A DNA stretch of 64,000 nt. Source: an uncultured Gammaproteobacteria bacterium (GTDB lineage Bacteria > Pseudomonadota > Gammaproteobacteria > HK1). The position numbers and the translations under genes were made by a program. Each line of letters opens with the position of its first letter. Within the stretch, counting starts at the first letter, position 1. The stretch lies in contig CAMYJH010000005.1 in the NCBI GenBank assembly GCA_947258715.1, positions 1 to 64,000 of the forward strand, read 5' to 3'. Shown here in pieces: positions 8,036-16,482 of the stretch. The notes below the pieces were generated by a model. That model was not told where the DNA came from. It saw nothing but the letters and a program-made list of their open reading frames with translations, and ran no database searches.

Positions 8036-8773
8036 ATGTCCGCGTTAACCGTCATCTATGCTCTATTGCTGTATGCGGCCACGTTCATCCTGATCGCCGG
8101 ACTCGTCTACCGCATAAACCTTTACGCCCGCACGCCGGCTCCTCTGAAGATCCCCACCACCCCGGCGCCAACCAGCGTGCCGGGCGTGGTGCTGCGCATG
8201 CTTGGCGAGCTGGTTCTGTTCACGAGCCTCTTCAAGGGGAACAAGCCTACGTGGATCTTCGGTTGGCTGTTCCACTTCAGCCTCCTTCTCGTGCTTCTCG
8301 GTCACCTGCGATATTTCGTCGAACCCGTGTGGGCCTGGGTCGCCGTAGCGCAGCAGCTGGGCGTGTATGCGGGATCAGCGATGCTGTTGGGGCTTGCCGG
8401 TCTGTGGCTGCGTCGGATCGTGGTGGATCGGGTGCGTTATATCTCTGCGCCGTCCGATCATCTGATGCTGGCGCTTCTGGCATCTATTGCCGCCACCGGT
8501 GTGGTCATGCGCACCGCAAGCCCCACCGATATTGTTGCCGTCAAAGCCTTCGTTCTGGGGCTGCTGGTCTTCGACTGGCATCCGTTGCCGGGCGACGGAT
8601 TTCTGGTCACGCACCTGCTTCTCGTCGCCGTGCTGATGATTGTCTTTCCCTTCAGCAAGCTGCTGCACGCGCCGGCGGTGTTCTTCAGTCCAACCCGCGT
8701 TCAGGTGGACGACCCGCGCGAGAAGCGCCATCTGGCGTCCTGGGCTGCGGATCTCGAATCGCCGAGGCGCTGA
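8036..8773 (+). CDS. dsrM: DsrM, membrane cytochrome b subunit
   Basis: A 245-aa integral membrane protein with about five helices (e.g. VIYALLLYAATFILIAGLVY and later hydrophobic runs) and membrane histidines suited to heme b, as in NarI-like subunits. It exchanges electrons between the quinone pool and DsrK in the DsrMKJOP complex. It ends 5 nt before dsrK. Confidence 0.93.
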   Translation: MSALTVIYALLLYAATFILIAGLVYRINLYARTPAPLKIPTTPAPTSVPGVVLRMLGELVLFTSLFKGNKPTWIFGWLFHFSLLLVLLGHLRYFVEPVWAWVAVAQQLGVYAGSAMLLGLAGLWLRRIVVDRVRYISAPSDHLMLALLASIAATGVVMRTASPTDIVAVKAFVLGLLVFDWHPLPGDGFLVTHLLLVAVLMIVFPFSKLLHAPAVFFSPTRVQVDDPREKRHLASWAADLESPRR

Positions 8774-8778
8774 CCCTG

Positions 8779-10275
8779 ATGGCCGCGCCCGAGTTCCGAA
8801 CACCCGAGCTCAAGCCCTACCCGGAGATACCCGTGGTGGTGGAAGGCACCATGGCCCACAGCCAGCCCTACGTGGCGCCCCCGGAGCACCAGCAGCCGCT
8901 GGGCTATCCCGGGGAGCTGGTCGAGGACTGGCAGCGGGTGGCGATCGATAAGATGGGCGAGCTGGTCGCAAAGTACCGCTCGCTGCAAGTGTTCCTGGAC
9001 GCCTGCGTCAAATGCGGCGCATGCAGCGACAAGTGCCACTACTTTCTTGGCACCGGCGATCCCAAGAACATGCCGGTGGCTCGCCAGGACTTGTTTCGTA
9101 AAGTCTACCGCCGTTACTACACCCTGAGCGGCAAGTATCTCCCATGGCTCGTGGGCGCAGAGGATCTTACCAAGGAGGTTCTCGACGACTGGTACCGGTA
9201 CTTCCATCAGTGCTCGGAATGCCGGCGCTGCTCGGTGTACTGCCCCTACGGCATCGATACCGCCGAAATCACCATGGCGGCCCGCGAGATCATGGCGAGC
9301 ATTGGCCTCGGCCAAAAATACAGCAACGAAATCATCGCTAAGGTCTACAAACTCGGCAACAACCTGGGTCTGCCGCAACCGGCGCTCGCCGATACCCTGG
9401 AGGGTCTCGAGGAAGACGTGGAGGAGGAGACCGGAGTCCGAGTGCGCTATCCCCTGGACGAGGCAGGGGCCGAGGTGTTGCTGGTCACCCCCTCCGCGGA
9501 CTTCTTTGCCGAACCTCAGGTGGACGGTCTCATCGGCTACGGCAAAGTTCTTCACCAGGCGGGCATCAGCTGGACGCTATCGAGCCACGCATCGGAGGCG
9601 GCCAACTTCGGACTTTTCGTTGGCAGCTACCAGAATATGCGCAAGGTGGCCCTGCGCATTCGCGAAGCCGCCCTCGAGCTGGGCGTCAAACGCATCGTCT
9701 TCGGCGAATGCGGTCACGCCTGGCGCGTCGCTTATAGTTTTCTCAATACCCTCGCCGGCCCATTCGATTTTCTGGATTCGCGTTATCCGGTACCGCAGCA
9801 CATCGTCGAGGTGACCCACGACCTGGTCAAACGCGGCGCGCTCACTCTCGATTCCAGCGCCAACGACGAGCGCCGCGTCACCTTCCACGATTCCTGCAAC
9901 ATCGCCCGGGCCTCGCGCATGGGAAACATCCCCGGCGGACAGTTCGTCCTGCCTCGTGAAGTGCTCAGCGCAGTTTGCAACCACGTCTACGACATGCGCG
10001 CCGACACCATTGGCGAGGCGACCTACTGCTGTGGTGGCGGCGGAGGCCTGCTCACCGACGATTTGCTGGAGCTGCGGGTCAAGGGTGCGTTGCCGCGCAT
10101 GCAGGCGCTCAAAGAGGTCGTCGATCGCCACGACGTTACCCACCTGGTCGCCATCTGCGCCATCTGCAAGAGCCAGTTCGCAAAGGTGTTGCCGTACTAC
10201 GGCTTTGAGATGGATCAAATACTCAGCCTGCACCAGCTGGTCGGCGACGCCGTGGTGCTGGGCACCAAGCAATAA
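8779..10275 (+). CDS. dsrK: DsrK, HdrD-like iron-sulfur subunit
   Basis: A 498-aa protein starting at ATG 8779 (MAAPEFRTPEL). The frame stays open upstream through dsrM, which is not coding. Two [4Fe-4S] motifs lie at Cys76/79/82/86 and Cys145/148/151/155. A CCG domain with CCGGGGG near residue 417 forms the HdrD-type catalytic cluster. It is thought to act on DsrC disulfide/trisulfide at the cytoplasmic face. A 17-bp tandem duplication includes its stop codon (10263-10296). Confidence 0.95.
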   Translation: MAAPEFRTPELKPYPEIPVVVEGTMAHSQPYVAPPEHQQPLGYPGELVEDWQRVAIDKMGELVAKYRSLQVFLDACVKCGACSDKCHYFLGTGDPKNMPVARQDLFRKVYRRYYTLSGKYLPWLVGAEDLTKEVLDDWYRYFHQCSECRRCSVYCPYGIDTAEITMAAREIMASIGLGQKYSNEIIAKVYKLGNNLGLPQPALADTLEGLEEDVEEETGVRVRYPLDEAGAEVLLVTPSADFFAEPQVDGLIGYGKVLHQAGISWTLSSHASEAANFGLFVGSYQNMRKVALRIREAALELGVKRIVFGECGHAWRVAYSFLNTLAGPFDFLDSRYPVPQHIVEVTHDLVKRGALTLDSSANDERRVTFHDSCNIARASRMGNIPGGQFVLPREVLSAVCNHVYDMRADTIGEATYCCGGGGGLLTDDLLELRVKGALPRMQALKEVVDRHDVTHLVAICAICKSQFAKVLPYYGFEMDQILSLHQLVGDAVVLGTKQ

Positions 10276-10296
10276 GACGCACCAAGCAATAAGACG
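10263..10296. repeat. Perfect 17-bp tandem duplication across the dsrK stop codon
   Basis: The unit CACCAAGCAATAAGACG occurs twice without a mismatch at 10263-10279 and 10280-10296. The first copy supplies the last dsrK codons and its TAA (10273-10275). The second places an extra TAA and a spacer before the dsrL ribosome site. It looks like a recent slippage event. Confidence 0.95.
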
Positions 10297-10309
10297 AGGA
10301 GAACGCCGA

Positions 10310-12265
10310 GTGGCCAGCCCCTGGAGCAAAACCTACCGCGAAGCCAACCACACGCTGCGTAAGTTCCACGACGGTGACGACAAATGGACCAGCTTAGAAG
10401 AGATGATCTTCGACGCCGACCACACGCATCGTTGTCCCACCTACGTGCACCGAACGCCACCCTGCCAGGGCAGCTGTCCTGCTGGTGAGGACATCCGTGG
10501 CTGGCTGCAAATCGTGCGCGGTCTCGAGAAGCCGCCGCAGGGCCTCGATTGGCAGCAATACGCCTTCCAGCGGGTCACCCGCGCCAATCCCTTTCCCTCG
10601 CAGATGGGTCGCGTTTGTCCCGCGCCCTGTCAGGACGGATGCAACCGCAACGAGGTGGAGGATTACGTTGGCATCAACGCCGTCGAGCAGTACATCGGCG
10701 ACTACGCGCAAGAGAAAGGTTTCGCCTTCGAGAAGCCTGAAATTGAAAGCGGCAAACGTGTCGCCATTGTCGGGGGCGGGCCGGCGGGCCTGAGCGCCGC
10801 CTATCAGCTTCGGCGCCTGGGGCACGCCTGCACCGTTTACGACGAGCACGAAGCGCTGGGCGGCATGCTCCGCTACGGTATCCCCGGCTACCGCACGCCC
10901 AGGTCGTTCCTCGATAACGAGATCCAGCGCATTCTCGACATGGGCAATGTGGAGACCAAGCTCGGCACCCGTGTCGGCCGCGACGTGAGCGTTGAAGAGC
11001 TGGAGCAAAGCCACGACGCCATCCTCTGGACTATCGGGTGCCAGAACGGCCGTCCGCTGCCGGTGCCCGGTAGCGATGCGCCCAACTGCGTCAGCGGGGT
11101 GCAGCTGCTGCGCGCGTTCAACGCCGGCCGCCTGCAGGTCACGGCGGAAAAAGTCGTCTGCGTCGGCGGCGGCGACACCTCCATCGACGTGGTCTCCGTC
11201 GCTCGGCGCCTGGGCAAGATTCAGCAGATTCATCCCCGGGAGCGTCCAGAGCAGGTGGTGCACGGCTTCGTTGCCCACGATGCGGCGCTGGCCGCGGTGC
11301 GCACCGGTGCCGAGGTCACGCTGACCTCCCTGTTCCCGAAAAAAAGCATGACCGCCGCCGAACAAGAGGTGGAGGATGCGCTCAGAGAAGGGGTCACTAT
11401 TCGCGATGGCGTGATGCCGCTCGAGGTGCTGCTGGACGAAAACGGCCGTGCCCGCGGCCTCAAGCTCGCCGAGTGCGACCTGGTGGACGACGTTCCAATA
11501 GCAAGGAAGGGCACCGAGTTCGAGGTCGAGGCGGATCTCGTCGTCTCCGCCATCGGTCAGAGCGGCGATCTGACCGGGCTCGAATCCTTCGATAACGGAA
11601 AAGGTCTAATCGACGCCGACTCTCATTACCGCGTTCCCGACCGCGAGGGCCACTTCGTCGCCGGTGACATCATCCGCCCGCATCTGCTGGTGACCGCAAT
11701 CGGCCACGCATCCATTGCCGCCGACTGCATCGATCGCTACTTAAGCGACAATGACCAGGCGCGCCGTCCCAAAGTCGACGTGCACCACTTCAGTCTGCTG
11801 CAGAAGCTGCGCGAAGTGAGCCTCGGTCCCGACGACTATGACTATAGTCAGGACCGCGGCACGGACTCGGCAAGCTTTGCCATCCACAACTTCGAGGACC
11901 GGTCCGGCCACGAGATCCTCGCCGCCGAGGACATGTTCCTCGCCCACTTCGCCGAGACGCCGCGCATCCAGCGCGGTGAGCGCGTGCCGGAGGGCGAGGA
12001 GGTGCTCGGGGACTTTCAGGAACGCATCGTGGGCTTAAGCGAAGAGCTGGCGATCAAAGAGGCCGAGCGCTGCATGAGCTGCGGCATGTGCATCGAATGC
12101 GACAACTGCGTGATCTATTGCCCGCAGGACGCGGTATTCCGGGTAAAGAAGGATCAACGCACCACCGGCCGTTACGTCGACACGGACTACGCACGCTGCA
12201 TCGGCTGCCACATCTGTTCCGACGTCTGTCCCAGCGGCTATATCGATATGGGCATGGGTGAGTGA
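10310..12265 (+). CDS. dsrL: DsrL, NAD(P)H-linked iron-sulfur flavoprotein
   Basis: A 651-aa protein with a GTG start at 10310 after AGGAGAAC; the frame is open further upstream inside dsrK, which is not coding. It is GltD-like, with an N-terminal Fe-S region (CPTYV...CQGSCPAGEDIRG and CPAPCQDGCNRN), an FAD motif GGGPAGLSAAYQL, an NAD(P) motif GGGDTSIDV, and a C-terminal double ferredoxin (CMSCGMCIECDNC, CIGCHICSDVCP). It transfers electrons from sulfide oxidation by DsrAB to NAD(P)+ in sulfur oxidisers. Confidence 0.95.
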   Translation: MASPWSKTYREANHTLRKFHDGDDKWTSLEEMIFDADHTHRCPTYVHRTPPCQGSCPAGEDIRGWLQIVRGLEKPPQGLDWQQYAFQRVTRANPFPSQMGRVCPAPCQDGCNRNEVEDYVGINAVEQYIGDYAQEKGFAFEKPEIESGKRVAIVGGGPAGLSAAYQLRRLGHACTVYDEHEALGGMLRYGIPGYRTPRSFLDNEIQRILDMGNVETKLGTRVGRDVSVEELEQSHDAILWTIGCQNGRPLPVPGSDAPNCVSGVQLLRAFNAGRLQVTAEKVVCVGGGDTSIDVVSVARRLGKIQQIHPRERPEQVVHGFVAHDAALAAVRTGAEVTLTSLFPKKSMTAAEQEVEDALREGVTIRDGVMPLEVLLDENGRARGLKLAECDLVDDVPIARKGTEFEVEADLVVSAIGQSGDLTGLESFDNGKGLIDADSHYRVPDREGHFVAGDIIRPHLLVTAIGHASIAADCIDRYLSDNDQARRPKVDVHHFSLLQKLREVSLGPDDYDYSQDRGTDSASFAIHNFEDRSGHEILAAEDMFLAHFAETPRIQRGERVPEGEEVLGDFQERIVGLSEELAIKEAERCMSCGMCIECDNCVIYCPQDAVFRVKKDQRTTGRYVDTDYARCIGCHICSDVCPSGYIDMGMGE

Positions 12266-12720
12266 CGCCCAGGCTGAATTTCCTCGGATTATTGCCGGCG
12301 CTGATCTTGCTCTGCGGGATCGCCGCTGCGGAGGAGGGAAGCGCGCTGCTTCCGCCGATACCACCTCCGGCCAAGGGCGATGAGTGCGTGGAGCCCACCG
12401 ATGTCATGCGCCGCGATCACATGCGCTTTCTTCAGCATCAGCGGGACGACACGGTGCACGGAGGCATACGGGGGGCGAAGCACAGCCTTGTCGGCTGCAT
12501 CGACTGCCATGCGCAGACCGACGCGCATGGTGTCGCCATCGCCGTCAACGCCAAGGGCCAGTTCTGCGAGAGCTGCCATAGCTTTGCCGGCGTGCGAATG
12601 GACTGCTTCGGATGTCACACAGCGGTTCCGGCGCCAGACCAGGCGGGCATGACATTACTGGAATGGACGACCTCGCCGGTGCTGGCCGTCACCAAACCGG
12701 CTTCCCCAAGGACTGATTGA
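12262..12720 (+). CDS. dsrJ: DsrJ, periplasmic triheme cytochrome c
   Basis: A 152-aa protein with a GTG start overlapping the dsrL stop by 4 nt. An N-terminal signal peptide (LLPALILLCGIAAA) precedes three heme sites, CIDCH (79-83), CESCH (102-106) and CFGCH (115-119). Cys42 in ECVEPTD corresponds to the unusual cysteine heme ligand known in A. vinosum DsrJ. It is the periplasmic electron carrier of DsrMKJOP. Confidence 0.95.
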   Translation: MTPRLNFLGLLPALILLCGIAAAEEGSALLPPIPPPAKGDECVEPTDVMRRDHMRFLQHQRDDTVHGGIRGAKHSLVGCIDCHAQTDAHGVAIAVNAKGQFCESCHSFAGVRMDCFGCHTAVPAPDQAGMTLLEWTTSPVLAVTKPASPRTD

Positions 12721-13475
12721 TGGCCGACGGCAGCAATGCTCTCGCCGACAAAAGCCGACGGCGCTTTCTCACCAGAACCGGCGCCGCTGTCGCGCTCGGC
12801 CTCGCCGCCGGCGTGCGTTTCATCGACTTCCCCAGCGCCCGTGCCGAGAGCGGTCCGGTCAGCAGCTCGCAGCGCTGGGGAATGCTCATCGACAGCAGTA
12901 AGTGTGCCTCGGACTGCAGCGCCTGCGTTCAGGCATGCAGCGACGAGCACGGTATCAGCGGGCACGGCCGGCCGCAGACCGACGCCCAGTGGATCCGCAA
13001 GGTGACGCTGCGCGATAAAGAGTCCGGGCGCGAGACCTCGCTGCCGCTGATGTGCCAGCACTGTGAGGATCCTCCGTGCGTGGACGTCTGCCCCACCGGC
13101 GCCTCCTTCCGCCGCGCCGATGGCGTGGTGCTGGTGGACAAGCACATTTGCATCGGCTGCCGCTACTGCATGCTCGCTTGTCCTTACAAGGCCCGCTCGT
13201 TCATTCACGAAGACCTCGCCGATCAGAAACCGTGGTCGCCCCGCGGCAAGGGTACCGTCGAGAGCTGCACCCTGTGCGTGCATCGCATCGACGAGGGAAA
13301 AGGTCGCATTCCGGCCTGCGCGGAGGCGTGCGAGCGCGAAGGCCATGGCGCGATCCAGTTCGGTGACTTGAACGATCCCGCCAGCAGCGTGGCGCAAGCT
13401 TTGGTGCAGCGGGAGAGTCAGGAACTGCGTGCCGATTTGAGACTCAACACCGGCGTCCGTTACCAGAACCTGTGA
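12720..13475 (+). CDS. dsrO: DsrO, Tat-exported ferredoxin-like iron-sulfur protein
   Basis: A protein of about 251 aa starting at ATG 12720, which overlaps the dsrJ TGA by 1 nt. A twin-arginine signal (SRRRFLTRTGAAVALG) directs it to the periplasm. Four cysteine clusters of the DmsB/HybA type follow, including CASDCSACVQAC, CQHCEDPPCVDVCP and CIGCRYCMLACP. It links DsrJ with DsrP. Confidence 0.95.
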   Translation: MADGSNALADKSRRRFLTRTGAAVALGLAAGVRFIDFPSARAESGPVSSSQRWGMLIDSSKCASDCSACVQACSDEHGISGHGRPQTDAQWIRKVTLRDKESGRETSLPLMCQHCEDPPCVDVCPTGASFRRADGVVLVDKHICIGCRYCMLACPYKARSFIHEDLADQKPWSPRGKGTVESCTLCVHRIDEGKGRIPACAEACEREGHGAIQFGDLNDPASSVAQALVQRESQELRADLRLNTGVRYQNL

Positions 13476-14695
13476 GCCGGATGCGGATGGCAACGGCGAG
13501 CAAAATCATGGGCAGCAGCGACTTCAGCGTGATCGAGGGAAGAAGCGCCGGCTTCTACGCGCTGGTGGCGGGTCTCGCCGCCGTCATTGCCGCAGGATTG
13601 TGGGCCACCCACGCCATGGAAACTGAAGGCCACCACGTGACGGGCATGACCAACCAGATTGTCTGGGGCATCCCCCACGTGTTCGCCATTTTTCTGATCG
13701 TCACCGCGTCCGGCGCCCTGAACGTCGCTTCGCTATCATCGGTCATGGGTCAGAAGATTTACGCGCCTTTCGCGCGGCTCTCGGCCCTGCTTGCCGTGGC
13801 GCTGCTGCTGGGCGGCCTGGCGGTCATCACCCTGGATCTGGGGCGCCCTGATCGTATCGTGGTCGCACTCACGCACTTCAACATGAAATCCGTGTTCGCC
13901 TGGAACGTTTTTCTCTACACCGGATTCCTTCTGCTTGCGGCGCTTTACCTCTGGACGCTCATGGAGCGGCGCATGAATCGAATCACCAAACCGGTCGCCA
14001 CCGTTCTGCTCCTGTGGCGAATCGTGCTCACCACCGGCACCGGTCTCATCTTCGGCGTGCTGGTGGCCCGCGAAGCCTACGATGTCGCCATTATGGCGCC
14101 CATGTTCATCGCCATGTCTCTTTCATTCGGCACCGCTGCGTGCCTCCTGCTGCTGATGGCGGTAGGCGGCTGTACCGGTCGTTTTCTGGATGACGCCGTC
14201 GTGCACGGTTTGAAACGCATACTCGCGTGGTTCGTAACCCTCGTTCTCTATTTCGTTATGGTGTCTCACGGGGTCAAGCTGTACGCCGCCGGTTATCAGG
14301 GAGTCGAACGCTTTCTGTTGCTGGAAGGTGGCGTGATCACGAGCATGTTCTGGATGGGGCAGATTGTCGCCGGCTCGCTGGCGCCGCTGTGGCTCATGCT
14401 GTGGCCGCCGACGGCCACATCGCGGCCCTGGATCGCCGCCGCCGCCGCCCTCGTGCTGCTCGGCGGTCTGGCGCAGATCTACGTCATCGTCATTGGCGGA
14501 CTGGCCTTCCCGCTGCAGATATTTCCCGGCAAGGAAGTTATCGAAAGCGGCTTCTTCGACGGTGTTGTCAGCCACTATCAGCCGAGTCTTCCCGAGCTGC
14601 TGCTGGGACTCGGCGGCGTTGCGATGGCGCTTTTGATCGTCGTGCTGGGCATGAAGGTGCTCGAGTTTGTGCCCGATTTCCGCAGCGGGAGCTGA
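13472..14695 (+). CDS. dsrP: DsrP, NrfD-type membrane subunit
   Basis: A 407-aa protein with about ten membrane helices of the NrfD/PsrC family and no heme motif. The GTG start at 13472 overlaps the dsrO stop by 4 nt; ATG 13481 is an alternative. It connects the periplasmic DsrJO module with the quinone pool, making DsrMKJOP a membrane complex with two quinone-facing subunits (DsrM and DsrP). Confidence 0.93.
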   Translation: MSRMRMATASKIMGSSDFSVIEGRSAGFYALVAGLAAVIAAGLWATHAMETEGHHVTGMTNQIVWGIPHVFAIFLIVTASGALNVASLSSVMGQKIYAPFARLSALLAVALLLGGLAVITLDLGRPDRIVVALTHFNMKSVFAWNVFLYTGFLLLAALYLWTLMERRMNRITKPVATVLLLWRIVLTTGTGLIFGVLVAREAYDVAIMAPMFIAMSLSFGTAACLLLLMAVGGCTGRFLDDAVVHGLKRILAWFVTLVLYFVMVSHGVKLYAAGYQGVERFLLLEGGVITSMFWMGQIVAGSLAPLWLMLWPPTATSRPWIAAAAALVLLGGLAQIYVIVIGGLAFPLQIFPGKEVIESGFFDGVVSHYQPSLPELLLGLGGVAMALLIVVLGMKVLEFVPDFRSGS

Positions 14696-14704
14696 CGCAG
14701 GCCA

Positions 14705-16141
14705 ATGGCTCATCTGTATATCTCCGCCGCGCACAAGTCTTGTGGAAAGACCGTGATTGCAACCGGACTCTGCGCTGCGCTGCGCGCGCGGGGAAATCGC
14801 GTCCAGCCGTTCAAGAAAGGCCCCGACTACATCGATTCCATGTGGCTCGGCCGGGCCGCCGGCCGCCCGTGCCGCAATCTAGACTTCTTCACCATGGCGC
14901 CATCGGAGATCGTGGCCGCGTGCAATCGCTACGGATCCGACACCGATGTCAGCATCATCGAGGGCACCAAGGGTCTGCACGACGGGGTCGCCGTGGATGG
15001 CAGCGACAGCAACGCGGCTCTGACCAAACTGCTCCAGTCACCGGTGGTTCTGGTTGTTGACGCCCGCGGGCTGACCCGCGGCGTCGCGCCGCTGGTGGAC
15101 GCGCAGTCGCGCTTCGACAAAGATGTCCGCACCGCCGGTGTAATTCTCAATCGCGTCGGCGGTCCGCGGCACGAAAGTAAGCTCCGCGCCGCCATCGAGC
15201 GTTACACGGATATCCCGGTCCTGGGCGCGATCTGTGACAGCAAGGACCTGACCATTCCGGAAGGGCATCTGGGACTGCTGCCCGCCAACGATCATCCGCA
15301 GGCTGCCCGTATCGTCGAATCCCTTGCCCAGGCGGTGCGCGCCCAAGTGGACCTGGATCGGATGCTTCGCATTGCCGCTGAGGTGCGCTGGCCCGCGGCA
15401 AACGGTGAATTGAAAGCGACAGATTTTCCTGCCGGCCCAGTACGCATTGGCGTTGCCCGCGACGCCGCATTCGGATTTTATTATCCCGAGGATCTGGAAG
15501 GCCTGCAGGCGGCGGGCGCCGAGCTGCACTTTTTCGATACCTTGCGCGATGAGTTGCTCCCCGACGTTGACGCGGTGTTCATTGGGGGGGGCTTTCCGGA
15601 ACGGCACATGGACGCTCTGGCCGCAAACGACAAGTTGCGGCGAGAGCTTAAAACTCGTATTCAAGCCGGCATGCCCGTATACGCAGAGTGCGGCGGCCTC
15701 ATGTACCTGAGTCGATCACTGCAATGGAAAGGTAAGCGCACATCAATGGTGGGCGCGATCGAAGCAGATACGGTCATGCACGAAAAGCCCCGGGGCCGCG
15801 GGTACGTGAAGCTGCGGGAGACCGGCAAAAGTCCCTGGCCGCTGCTCGACCGTGGCAGTAACGAACGGATCCTCTACGCTCACGAGTTCCATTACTCGGA
15901 TCTCGAGAACTGCGCACCGGAACTCGACTTTGCCTACGAGGTTGTCCGGGGCCACGGCGTCGACGGCAAGCACGACGGTATCGTCGTGCACAACGTCCTC
16001 GCCAGCTTCAGCCATCTGCGCGATGTCGCTGCCCATTCCTGGACCCGGCGCTTCGTTGCCTTTGTTCGCAGCAGCCGAAAGTCACAAGCGCCGATGTTGG
16101 GGGATCTTGCTCTCGAAGGGATGTCGACGCCCGCTATCTGA
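14705..16141 (+). CDS. dsrN: DsrN, siroheme amidase related to cobyrinate a,c-diamide synthase
   Basis: A 478-aa CbiA/CobB-like glutamine amidotransferase. The N-terminal dethiobiotin-synthetase-like domain has an ATP-binding motif (SCGKTVIATGL) and KKGPDYID. The C-terminal class I glutaminase domain carries the nucleophilic Cys in YAECGGLMYL. In dsr operons it amidates siroheme for sulfite reductase maturation. It starts 9 nt after dsrP. Confidence 0.94.
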   Translation: MAHLYISAAHKSCGKTVIATGLCAALRARGNRVQPFKKGPDYIDSMWLGRAAGRPCRNLDFFTMAPSEIVAACNRYGSDTDVSIIEGTKGLHDGVAVDGSDSNAALTKLLQSPVVLVVDARGLTRGVAPLVDAQSRFDKDVRTAGVILNRVGGPRHESKLRAAIERYTDIPVLGAICDSKDLTIPEGHLGLLPANDHPQAARIVESLAQAVRAQVDLDRMLRIAAEVRWPAANGELKATDFPAGPVRIGVARDAAFGFYYPEDLEGLQAAGAELHFFDTLRDELLPDVDAVFIGGGFPERHMDALAANDKLRRELKTRIQAGMPVYAECGGLMYLSRSLQWKGKRTSMVGAIEADTVMHEKPRGRGYVKLRETGKSPWPLLDRGSNERILYAHEFHYSDLENCAPELDFAYEVVRGHGVDGKHDGIVVHNVLASFSHLRDVAAHSWTRRFVAFVRSSRKSQAPMLGDLALEGMSTPAI

Positions 16142-16165
16142 TATCCTGTGTCAACAGGATCTGCA

Positions 16166-16480
16166 ATGTTCAAGCTAACCAAAGCGGCAGCCAGCCAGGT
16201 TCGGCAATCGGCGCACAGGGGTGACGCCGAGGAGCTCGCGCTGCGTATTGCCGCCAGTCGCAAGCCCGATGGAGCGATCGAGTACCAGATGGGTTTCGAC
16301 GAGGTCGGGGTGGAAGATGTGCTGCTCAACAGCCGAGGCGTGGACGTTGTCTTCGCCAACTCCCAGAAGGAGCTTCTCAACGGCGTGGTGCTCGACTACG
16401 TCGAAATTGAGCCCGGCGAGTTCCGGTTCATATTTCTGAACCCCAACGATCCGCACTACCGCCGCCCTGCCGAGGAATAA
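16166..16480 (+). CDS. dsrR: DsrR, A-type (IscA-like) scaffold relative
   Basis: A 104-aa protein from ATG 16166 (MFKLTKAAASQVRQSA). It has the IscA/HesB fold, but the three cysteines that bind Fe-S clusters in IscA are absent, as in characterised DsrR. In A. vinosum DsrR affects dsr expression after transcription. It ends 2 nt before the sensor kinase, so the kinase is operonic with dsr. Confidence 0.9.
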   Translation: MFKLTKAAASQVRQSAHRGDAEELALRIAASRKPDGAIEYQMGFDEVGVEDVLLNSRGVDVVFANSQKELLNGVVLDYVEIEPGEFRFIFLNPNDPHYRRPAEE

Positions 16481-16482
16481 CC

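Noticed and set aside
7843-8778. Open frame extending dsrK upstream through dsrC and dsrM.
   Set aside because: It overlaps two well-supported genes in another frame, and the DsrK family similarity begins at ATG 8779.
9956-10309. Open frame extending dsrL upstream inside dsrK.
   Set aside because: It has no similarity to DsrL, and a GTG with a good ribosome site lies at 10310.
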